Under the pieces are notes generated by a model, which was given only the letters and a program-made list of their open reading frames with translations, did no database searches and was not told the DNA's origin. Position numbers and translations under genes: made by a program. From Paraflavitalea sp. CAU 1676 (GTDB lineage: Bacteria > Bacteroidota > Bacteroidia > Chitinophagales > Chitinophagaceae), in contig NZ_JARHUJ010000005.1 of NCBI RefSeq assembly GCF_029223285.1, forward strand, positions 620,001-684,000: a DNA stretch of 64,000 nt, in the 5' to 3' direction. The number at the start of each line of letters is the position of its first letter. The stretch's first letter is position 1. Below are positions 36,012 to 43,400 of this stretch, one piece after another.

Positions 36012-36281
36012 ACTTCACAAGATTAAAAGGTAAAAGAATTGCTCAACCTTAATGCCATGAACATTGAATTGGGGCTACCGGTTGGAGGGAGAATAAATCT
36101 TGAATCGACTTGGAGTAAAATGTTGGAGAAAATTCGACTAAGAAATAATGATGTTTGTTTGCTGACAAAGTGCCGCTTCCCGGAGGAAAATTTGAGTGTC
36201 ATTTTGAGTGTCATTTAGGTGTCAGAAAAAGCGGGCAAAAGCGAAAGAAAACGAACGAAATCGACAAACCTAAAAGTAAAA
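36012..36281. other. Integrase upstream / attachment-site region
   Basis: This AT-rich stretch between the integrase start and the tRNA terminator should contain the right arm of the attachment site and the integrase promoter. It holds the 12-bp tandem repeats described separately. A 63-codon minus-strand frame across the repeats (36023-36214) is probably chance. The exact crossover point is not visible, because no second copy of the tRNA 3' end was found to the left. Confidence 0.5.
36194..36229. repeat. Three tandem 12-bp repeats (candidate integrase arm sites)
   Basis: Two nearly identical units GAGTGTCATTTT and GAGTGTCATTTA (36194-36205, 36206-36217) are followed in the same 12-bp phase by GGTGTCAGAAAA (36218-36229). 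Position between integrase and tRNA suits arm-type binding sites. Confidence 0.6.
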
Positions 36282-36312
36282 ACCCCTTGTAAATCAATTA
36301 TTTACAAGGGGT
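36282..36312 (-). terminator. Terminator of tRNA-Leu(GAG)
   Basis: A perfect 13-bp stem (36282-36294 with 36300-36312) has a 5-nt loop and, on the minus strand, a TTTTTACTTTT tail. It lies 5 bp past the tRNA 3' end. Confidence 0.85.
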
Positions 36313-36317
36313 CTGTG

Positions 36318-36401
36318 TGCCCAGGACTGGATTCGAACCAGCACGCCGGTGAAAGCACCACCACCTCAAAGTGGCTTGTCTACCAATTTCAACACCTGGG
36401 C
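36318..36401 (-). tRNA. tRNA-Leu (anticodon GAG)
   Basis: On the minus strand the sequence folds as an 84-nt class II tRNA. The acceptor stem is GCCCAGG/CCTGGGC, the anticodon loop TTGAGGT (anticodon GAG) sits on the stem CCACT/GGTGG, there is a long variable arm, and the T-loop is TTCGAAT. CCA is not encoded. Its 3' end points to the integrase, so it is the probable attachment gene of the mobile element, and it marks the change from AT-rich to GC-richer DNA. Confidence 0.93.
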
Positions 36402-36492
36402 GACCTTTCCGTTTTTCAGACCGTAATCTGAAATTCGGGAGGCAAATGTAGCACGTTTCTGTTATAAAAATGCAATTGGCGAAAAAAGTTCT

Positions 36493-37644
36493 TTATTTTT
36501 TTAGAACAATCCGGAATGTGGTCCCTTTGTTCAGTTCAGATTGCTTTACAAACAGTTGCCCCTTGTGGTACTGCACGATAATCCGCCTGCTGAGGCTTAA
36601 TCCAAGCCCCCAGCCACGCTTCTTCGTCGTAAAGCCAGGTTTGAACACTTTATGGATATTCTGCCGCGCAATGCCCTTGCCCGAATCAGTCACATCGATC
36701 AATACTTCTTCCCCCTGCTGCTTTACCTGCACCGCAATACTTCCCTTGCCCTCCATCGCATCCAACGCATTCTTCAACAGGTTTTCGATCACCCAGTCGA
36801 ACAGCGGAGGCGATATATGTGCCGGAATATTGTCCATGCCCGCCGTATCGAGCGTAAACGATACTTTACCGGGAGCCCGCTTGCGGATGTACTCGATCAT
36901 GGTGCCCACCTGCGCCACCACATTGTGCTGCTCCAGGTGCGGCGTACTGCCGATCTTGCCAAACCTGTCGGATACCAGCTTGAGTCTGCCCACGTCCTTC
37001 TCCATCTCCGCCACCAGCTTTTCATTGCCGGGCATATCACGCATCATTTCCACCCAGCCCTGCAAGGAGGTGAGGGGCGTGCCCAACTGATGCGCCGTTT
37101 CCTTCGCCATGCCCGCCCATACCTGGTTCTGCGACGATTTGAAACTGGTGGTGAGTGCGGTAAGCGTAATGATAATAAACAGACTTACGATCAGCAATTG
37201 CACCAGCGGATAATAAGCCACCTGGTTCAATAGGGTAGTGTGTCCGTAGTAATAATTATTGATGCGCGTACTGTCGCGCGGATCCGCCCAGCCGATAGGA
37301 TCGTTCTGCTTGGCAAATTCTTTGAGCTTTTCTTTGACATAGTTTGTGTCTTGCGCAATGCTGGCCGAGTCGAGGTTGATGTACTGGGTGATATTGTTGT
37401 GCTCGTCGGTCTCGATAATGGGGATGGTCCTGTTTTCGGAGATGATGATGCTGACCAGCTTATCGCTCATGCCCGTAGTATCGTTCAGCAATAGTTTGCC
37501 GGCTTCTACCCATTGCGCCACTTTTTGTCGCTCTTCCTGGGCGATACGCCTGGCGAGGAACTGCGAATAGAAGATGGTACCACTCACGATGGCGATGGCG
37601 ATGATGGCTAATCCCGTTCTCCAGTTTAACAGCGGTCTAATCAT
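36493..37644 (-). CDS. Membrane sensor histidine kinase
   Basis: The ATG at 37644 (MIRPLLNWRTG) is preferred over the longer frame because it starts just before the first membrane helix; the product is 383 residues. Helix 1 (about 8-28) and helix 2 (about 138-160) flank a periplasmic sensor domain of about 110 residues. The kinase core has the H-box ETAHQLGTPLTSL (His185), N-box VIENLLKNALDAM, G1 DVTDSGKGI, F-box FKPGFTTKKRGWG and G2 GLGLSLSRRI. It has no HAMP motif that I can see. No response regulator is adjacent, so its partner is elsewhere. It is the first host-like gene after tRNA-Leu and is GC-richer than the genes to the left. Confidence 0.93.
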   Translation of the reverse strand: MIRPLLNWRTGLAIIAIAIVSGTIFYSQFLARRIAQEERQKVAQWVEAGKLLLNDTTGMSDKLVSIIISENRTIPIIETDEHNNITQYINLDSASIAQDTNYVKEKLKEFAKQNDPIGWADPRDSTRINNYYYGHTTLLNQVAYYPLVQLLIVSLFIIITLTALTTSFKSSQNQVWAGMAKETAHQLGTPLTSLQGWVEMMRDMPGNEKLVAEMEKDVGRLKLVSDRFGKIGSTPHLEQHNVVAQVGTMIEYIRKRAPGKVSFTLDTAGMDNIPAHISPPLFDWVIENLLKNALDAMEGKGSIAVQVKQQGEEVLIDVTDSGKGIARQNIHKVFKPGFTTKKRGWGLGLSLSRRIIVQYHKGQLFVKQSELNKGTTFRIVLKK

Positions 37645-37817
37645 GTACAGGCCGGTTTTTGTTGGGTTGTACCGGATGAAACGACATCCGGTACCGGTTG
37701 CAATGTAACTAATTAATAAAGTTGTTGTAAATCTGTAGTATAGACGTTGGAAAATACTAAGAATTGATAAAATGCGTTCCTTTGCATCCCGTAACAACGG
37801 ACGCCCCGATTACTTAT

Positions 37818-38846
37818 ATGAATCAACCTTCGGTATCCATAGCCATCCTGAACTGGAATGGACGCAAATTCCTGGAGCAGTTCCTGCCTTCGGTACAGGC
37901 TTCTACCTGGACGAACCGGAACATCGTCGTGATCGACAATGCTTCGACCGATGACTCCATCGCTTTTGTAGAAACCAACTATCCCCAGGTGCAGATCGTG
38001 CGCAACGGCGGCAACTACGGCTTTGCGAAAGGGTACAATGAAGGGCTGAAACAGGTAAAGGGCGACTATTATGTATTGCTCAATTCGGATGTGGAAGTAA
38101 CACCGGGATGGATTGAACCGGTGATCGCGCTGATGGAAGGGGATAGGACGATCGGAGCCTGCCAGCCCAAATTATTACAGTTCCATAACCGCCTGTTATT
38201 CGAATATGCAGGCGCTGCAGGCGGCTGGCTCGATTACCTCGGTTATCCCATGGCCCGTGGCCGTGTGTTCGATTTCTGTGAAGCCGATAGGGGACAGTAT
38301 GATGATGCGGCGCCGATCTTCTGGGCCAGTGGCGCGGCGATGTTCATTCGGGCGTCGTTGTATCATGAAATGGGCGGTCTGGATGAGTTCTTCTTCGCAC
38401 ACCAGGAAGAGATCGACCTGTGCTGGCGTTTGCAGCTGGCAGGTCACCAGGTATATGTTTGTCCGCAGTCGGTAGTATACCATGTAGGTGGTGGCACGTT
38501 GCCCAAAGGAAATTCGAAGAAAGTGTTTTTGAATTTCCGCAACAACCTCATCATGATGGCGAAGAATATGCCGGCCGGCATGGCTACCTGGAAAATATTA
38601 TATCGTTTCTGGCTGGATACTGTTTCTGCTTTTAAATCGTTATTTGCTGGCGAAGGAAAATATTTCACCGCGGTGTTCAAAGCACATGTCGCTTTTATAA
38701 GTTGGTGGCTTTTCAAGCAAAAACAAAGCGTTTTTCCTCCTACCCGCACAGGAAAATTGCAGGGATATTTGCATAAAAGCGTTGTCTGGAGCCACTTTGT
38801 AGAAGGAAAGAAAACCTTTGCAGAAATTGTTGGCAAGAAAAGCTGA
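37818..38846 (+). CDS. Glycosyltransferase family 2 (rhamnosyltransferase-like)
   Basis: The ATG at 37818 (MNQPSVSIAILNWNG) matches the family start. The upstream extension would include a probable promoter element (TTCCTTTG, 37777-37784). The product is 342 residues with a GT-A fold: nucleotide-binding VVIDNASTDDS, metal-binding NSDVEV (about residue 94-99), and WASGAAMFIRASLYHEMGG with EEIDLCWRL as the acceptor-side motif. The C-terminal part has an amphipathic or membrane-associated helix. Such enzymes add sugars to O-antigen or cell-wall polysaccharides at the cytoplasmic face. It is divergent from the histidine kinase and has no cluster partners here. Confidence 0.93.
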   Translation: MNQPSVSIAILNWNGRKFLEQFLPSVQASTWTNRNIVVIDNASTDDSIAFVETNYPQVQIVRNGGNYGFAKGYNEGLKQVKGDYYVLLNSDVEVTPGWIEPVIALMEGDRTIGACQPKLLQFHNRLLFEYAGAAGGWLDYLGYPMARGRVFDFCEADRGQYDDAAPIFWASGAAMFIRASLYHEMGGLDEFFFAHQEEIDLCWRLQLAGHQVYVCPQSVVYHVGGGTLPKGNSKKVFLNFRNNLIMMAKNMPAGMATWKILYRFWLDTVSAFKSLFAGEGKYFTAVFKAHVAFISWWLFKQKQSVFPPTRTGKLQGYLHKSVVWSHFVEGKKTFAEIVGKKS

Positions 38847-38864
38847 TTTTTTCAATTGGATCAT

Positions 38865-38872
38865 TATTTTTG
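38865..38872 (+). promoter_or_regulatory. -7 promoter element TATTTTTG
   Basis: This matches the Bacteroidota -7 consensus TAnnTTTG and lies 22 bp before the ATG of the small membrane gene at 38895. The -33 region is T-rich (TTTTTT, 38847-38852) but has no clean TTG. Confidence 0.5.
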
Positions 38873-38894
38873 CATCGCAATCACTTAATTGATT

Positions 38895-39104
38895 ATGGAT
38901 CAACATCAAGAGATAGAACACACAAAGAGTAAAGACTTCAAGAGCAGTTGGGTTGACTCCTCTGTATTCTTGTTTTACCTGCAAGTATTTTGTTTGGTAG
39001 CTTTTGTATTGGGCGGTTGCTATAGCCTGTACAAACACAGCTATAAAGGAAAGCCCGAAGTGAACGTGCCTTCCAATACTTTGTATACTCCGGAGTACAA
39101 ATAA
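38895..39104 (+). CDS. Small membrane protein, 69 aa
   Basis: ATG 38895 opens a 69-residue product with a charged N-terminus (MDQHQEIEHTKSKDFKSS), one membrane helix (about residues 25-46, FLFYLQVFCLVAFVLGG) and a short C-terminal tail ending TLYTPEYK. It is preceded by a matching -7 element and lies between the glycosyltransferase gene and the tRNA pair. Similar single-span proteins occur in Bacteroidota, but I cannot name one. A longer minus-strand frame over the same bases lacks a promoter and family features. Confidence 0.55.
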   Translation: MDQHQEIEHTKSKDFKSSWVDSSVFLFYLQVFCLVAFVLGGCYSLYKHSYKGKPEVNVPSNTLYTPEYK

Positions 39105-39140
39105 CTGATTGAAAAAAGATCAGAAAAATTTTAAAAAGAT

Positions 39141-39170
39141 TTTGAGATTTCAATTAGTTATCTATCTTTG
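39141..39170 (+). promoter_or_regulatory. Promoter of tRNA-Gly / tRNA-Leu
   Basis: TTTG at 39141-39144 and TATCTTTG at 39163-39170 are separated by 18 bp, a good match to the Bacteroidota housekeeping promoter (TTTG ... TAnnTTTG). It lies 78 bp upstream of tRNA-Gly. Confidence 0.75.
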
Positions 39171-39248
39171 CACTCCCAATCACGAAGCAAGCTCTTTAAA
39201 AAGATAAAACACTGACTCACTGAAGATTACACGGATGTGAGTTCATAA

Positions 39249-39321
<73 letters not shown>

Positions 39322-39326
39322 CAGAG

Positions 39327-39363
39327 AAAAAAAGCAGATTACATTAGTATCTGCTTTTTTTTT
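39327..39363 (+). terminator. Terminator after tRNA-Gly
   Basis: The stem AGCAGAT/ATCTGCT (39333-39339 with 39349-39355) is flanked by a run of A and followed by nine T residues. Confidence 0.85.
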
Positions 39364-39383
39364 CCCTTTACGTCACTAGTGAC

Positions 39384-39469
39384 ACCCGGGTGGCGGAATC
39401 GGTAGACGCGCAGGACTTAAAATCCTGTTTGCCGAAAGGCGAGTAAGGGTTCAACTCCCTTCCCGGGTA
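39384..39469 (+). tRNA. tRNA-Leu (anticodon UAA)
   Basis: This is an 86-nt class II tRNA with acceptor stem ACCCGGG/CCCGGGT, anticodon loop CTTAAAA (anticodon TAA), long variable arm (TGCCGAAAGGCGA) and T-loop TTCAACT. CCA is not encoded. Confidence 0.96.
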
Positions 39470-39478
39470 CATATAAAG

Positions 39479-39506
39479 AAGCCGCTCCATCCGAGCGGCT
39501 TTTTTA
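39479..39506 (+). terminator. Terminator after tRNA-Leu(UAA)
   Basis: The stem AAGCCGCT/AGCGGCTT (39479-39486 with 39494-39501) has a 7-nt loop and is followed by a T-run. Confidence 0.88.
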
Positions 39507-39670
39507 TTAGCTGGAAGGATAGGTTTACAGGCCCCGCAATTGGATTGCAACCCAAAACAGTTGTTGATATGTGGTCAATTTTATGATCGCGAATTCGCTA
39601 CTTTCGATAAAGATTTGAGAACTGCTCTCAATCACTTCATCTTAGTAACCAACTCAAAAAACAATCAGGT

Positions 39671-40198
39671 ATGAAAATGCTCAGAACATGGGCCTTCTTG
39701 TTTTTACTGACTGCCGGCGCTATTGCCGCTCAAGGCCAATCTTCCACCGACGACGTTATTAAAGAATGGGAAAGGGCGAAAGCCTACACCAAAGAGTATC
39801 TGGATGCGATGCCCGATTCGGGATATGGTTTCAAGCCAACGCCCGATATGCGCTCCTTTGCCGAACAAATGTTGCACCTCACCGATGCCAACTACATGTT
39901 TGCGGCTACAGCGCTCGGAGAGAAACCTCCTGTAACCGGTTTGGAGAAATCAACGACCGATAAATCGAAAGCGAACATTACCAAACTGGTATTGGCCGGA
40001 TACGATTACATGATCGCTTCCATTAAAAAACTCACACCCGCCCAGCAAAGTGAAAAGATCAAACTGTTTGGCCGCTTCGACCTCACCAAAGGTGAAACAG
40101 TAGTAAAGGCTTTTGAACACCAGACTCACCACCGCGGACAAACTACCGTGTACCTTCGCCTGGAAGGGGTGAAGCCTCCGCAGGAAAGATTATTCTAA
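39671..40198 (+). CDS. DinB-superfamily (four-helix) metal-binding protein, exported
   Basis: This 175-residue protein has a signal peptide (residues 1-22, AAQGQ region) and a DinB/YfiT-like four-helix bundle. Candidate metal ligands are His69 in EQMLHLTD and the pair in FEHQTHHRGQ near residue 156-160, the usual HxxxH pattern of the family. DinB-like proteins are putative thiol- or metal-dependent enzymes of mostly unknown substrate. The signal peptide places this one in the periplasm. It is a single gene followed by a strong terminator at 40223. The DinB-like family here is unrelated to DNA polymerase IV. Confidence 0.9.
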   Translation: MKMLRTWAFLFLLTAGAIAAQGQSSTDDVIKEWERAKAYTKEYLDAMPDSGYGFKPTPDMRSFAEQMLHLTDANYMFAATALGEKPPVTGLEKSTTDKSKANITKLVLAGYDYMIASIKKLTPAQQSEKIKLFGRFDLTKGETVVKAFEHQTHHRGQTTVYLRLEGVKPPQERLF

Positions 40199-40222
40199 TA
40201 CTTACTATGTAAATAGCCCAAT

Positions 40223-40255
40223 GGCCCGGACATCGTCCGGGCCTTCGTGTTTTTA
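40223..40255 (+). terminator. Terminator after DinB-like gene
   Basis: A perfect 9-bp GC-rich stem (40223-40231 with 40235-40243) has a 3-nt loop and is followed by a TTCGTGTTTTT tail. Confidence 0.85.
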
Positions 40256-40308
40256 ACCACTCTACCGCTGCCGGTCAACCTTGATTTTCAATGGTCGCAC
40301 AGCTATTA

Positions 40309-40335
40309 TTGACATTTTAACCGATTTTACTTTCG
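40309..40335 (+). promoter_or_regulatory. Probable promoter of porU2
   Basis: TTG (40309-40311) and TACTTTCG (40328-40335) are spaced by 16 bp. The second box differs from TAnnTTTG only by C for T at position 7. It lies about 70 bp before the ATG at 40406. Confidence 0.45.
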
Positions 40336-40405
40336 CATATGGATTAAGGATGCTTTTTTGTGGTTGTTTTGGCTCGATTTGCTTTGAACACATTTCTGAT
40401 CTTCT

Positions 40406-43400
40406 ATGAAAAAGTTATATACGTTATTGCTTTTGTTGGTTGCCCTGCAGGGCCAGGGACAGTCGTATAACAACGAGTGGATCAAATTCAACCAAACGTA
40501 TTATAAATTCAAAGTGGCGAATGAAGGGGTAACGCGCATTTCCAAAGCTACCCTCGATGCCGTGGGGCTTGGTAATACCGCTGTACAGTATTTTGAACTT
40601 TGGCGCAACGGCCAGCCCGTTCCCTTTTATCCTTCGGTACCCAATGGGCCTTTGCCTGCTACCGGTTATCTCGAGTTTTATGCCGAACCCAATGATGGTG
40701 CGCCAGACCGGGCTCTGTATTTTGATGCTGCTTTTCAACATACCGATCGCTATAACCTGATCACCGATACCGTGGTGTATTTTCTGAGCGTCAATACCGA
40801 CGAATCGGGGTCGAAGTACCAGCCAGTAGTCAACAACCTCAGCGGTCCGGTGCCCCCTGTGGAAGAATGGTTGACCTACACCTACGGTAATTATTTCAGG
40901 AATACTCAGAACCTGGGATGGGCGTCTGTCTTAAATGAATACCTGTATTCATCTGCCTACGACCGGGGTGAATATTGGTCTTCAAACCCAATTGCGCCCG
41001 GCAGTGATCTCGTTGCGAAGGTGAGCAACTTACAGGTGTTTGCAGGAGGCCCGGATGCCACCATGCGCTTTGGGGCCAGCGGCAATGCCATGAATGCCCG
41101 GAACATAAAAGTCACTGTCAATAATTCGCTGGTCAAGGATGAATCCATGAATTATTTCTACGACCTGCATACGGCTGTTACTTTACCCAATGACCGCATT
41201 AAAAGCGGCACGTTCGATGTGGTGTTTGCCAATGCCTCGGCCGTTGGCACCGACCGGATGGTCATTTCCTATTTCGACATCACCTATCCGCGCCTCTTCA
41301 AGTTTGGTGGGGTAAAGAATTTTAAATTCAAACTGCCCGCCAAAGCTGCGGGCTATCATTTAGAGATTACCGAGTTTGACTATGGAAGTACGCCGCCTGT
41401 GTTATACGATAGGGCCTCGGGCGAACGTTACGTGGGCAACCTGACTGCCCGTCCTGGATACATCTCCTTTGCTTTGCCAGGCCTCGCGACAGCACGCGAC
41501 CTGATACTGGTAAATGCCGAAGCAGGCAACGTGCGGATGGTGAATGAATTGGTCTCCAAAACCTTTACCGATTTTTCGCAGGCTGCCCAACAAGGCAATT
41601 ACCTGATCATTACACATCCCTCTTTGTATAAAGGCTCGGCGGGTAATAATCCCGTACTTGATTATAAAGCTTATCGCGAATCGGTGCAAGGCGGCGGTTT
41701 TAAAGTGCTGGTGGCCGAGATCGATGAACTGGTCGATCAGTTTGCATTTGGTATCAAGAAACACCCGCTTTCGGTCAGGAATTTTATTCGCTATGAACGA
41801 GAAAAGTTTTCGAGGGAATTAAAATATGTGCTGCTGATGGGGCGGGGGATGCATTACGTGCATTACCAGCGAAACATCACTGATCCTATTACTGACCAGC
41901 TCAATCTGGTACCTACTTTTGGCTACCCCGCTTCGGATAACCTGATGACCACGCTTACCACGTCGAGCACGATCCCGGTAACGCCGATCGGCCGGTTGTC
42001 GGTTGTGCACGGCAGCGAGATCGAAGACTACCTGGCGAAGGTGAAGGAGTATGAGAACGCCCAGCAAAATGCACCCAATACCATTGCCGGCCGCGCCTGG
42101 ATGAAAAACATGGTGCAGGTTACCGGCATCAGCGATGCCCACCATGGCACGGTGGTGTGCAACTACATGGGCATGTATAAGCAAATGTCTGAAGGGCCTT
42201 CGTTTGGTGGTAAGGTGGCTAACTTTTGCAAAACCTCCGCCAATACCTCCGATCAGTTTGCCAGTGATCAGATCTCGAAGCTTTTTTCCGAAGGCCTCAG
42301 CGTGCTCAACTATTTCGGTCACTCGTCGGCCACCACGCTGGAGTTTAACCTCGACAATCCGCAGAACTATAACAACCAGGGCAAGTACCCCGTATTCCTG
42401 GTGAATGGTTGTAATGCGGGTAATTTCTATACTTTTTACCGGCAACGTTTTACTTCGAACGAAACCCTGTCGGAGAAATTCGTGCTCGCCAAACAACGCG
42501 GCAGTATTGCCTTTGTGGCCAGCACCCACTATGGCGAAATCGGTACCCTGCATTACTACCTCACCAGGCTGTACCAGGAAATAACCGCCGCCAATGCCGG
42601 AAAATCGCTGGGTGAAACGACCCGCGATGCCTTTCAGCGCATGCTCGATGGCGGGGCCACCGGTTTTATGAGCAGGATACACATGGAGCAGATCACCATT
42701 CATGGCGACCCGGCCATACGTATCAACGGACAGGCCAAACCCGATTATGTGGTAGAGGAATCATCGATCAGGATAAATCCCTCCTTTGTATCGATCGCGG
42801 AAACACATTTTCAAATGAAGGTGGGGCTGATGAACCTGGGTAAAGCGACCGACCAGCCCATCGTAGTGCAGGTAAAACAGCAATACCCGGACGGATCTAC
42901 TACCGTGGTGTACCGAGAGAAAATAGCAGGCATTCCGCACAGTGATTCGGTGACCATCAATATTCCTATTGTGGCCACGCGCGATAAGGGAAGGCATATC
43001 CTCACCGTTACGATCGATGAAGAAGGGGCTATCGATGAAGTGTCGGAAAGTAATAATACCGCTGTTAAAGAGATCAATATTTTCCAGGATGAAGCGAGGC
43101 CGGCCTACCCTTACCATCTTTCGATCATCAAGGAACCTACGCAAAAACTTTACGCCACCACGGCCGATCCATTCAGCGTATTGAAGGACTATGTGGTGGA
43201 AATAGATACGAGCGCCGAATTTAACTCGCTCGATAAAAAAAGCCGGGTAATCTCGGCCTCCGGCGGTATTGTCGAGTACGATCCTGAACTTACTTACAAA
43301 GACAGTACCGTGTATTACTGGCGTATTTCGCCCGTGCCGGTAAATGGCGGTGCTTACCAATGGTTCAACCAGTCTTTCGCGTTTATGAAAGACGTAGAAG

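Larger units (their letters stand above)
23399..36317. mobile_element. Integrative mobilizable element at tRNA-Leu(GAG); left end uncertain
   Basis: The coordinates give the minimal core: coupling protein, relaxase, accessory protein, candidate oriT, small element genes, HTH regulator, SIR2 cargo operon, excisionase-like protein and tyrosine integrase, ending at the tRNA gene. No VirB/TraA-Q-type channel genes are present, so it is mobilizable rather than self-transmissible. The right end lies within about 36230-36317. The left end was not found. It may lie between 19.2 and 23.4 kb, or the whole AT-rich left part of the window may be a larger island. Confidence 0.75.

Noticed and set aside
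36023-36214. 63-codon minus-strand frame starting MTLKMTLKF next to the integrase
   Set aside because: Its repeated start is explained by the 12-bp DNA repeats at 36194-36229; no promoter or family feature.
36652-37233. 193-codon plus-strand frame opposite the histidine kinase
   Set aside because: It is antisense to the kinase core with its H, N and G boxes; no independent evidence of a gene.
41819-42703. 294-codon minus-strand frame inside porU2
   Set aside because: It covers the C25 catalytic domain on the other strand, whose His and Cys motifs are intact.
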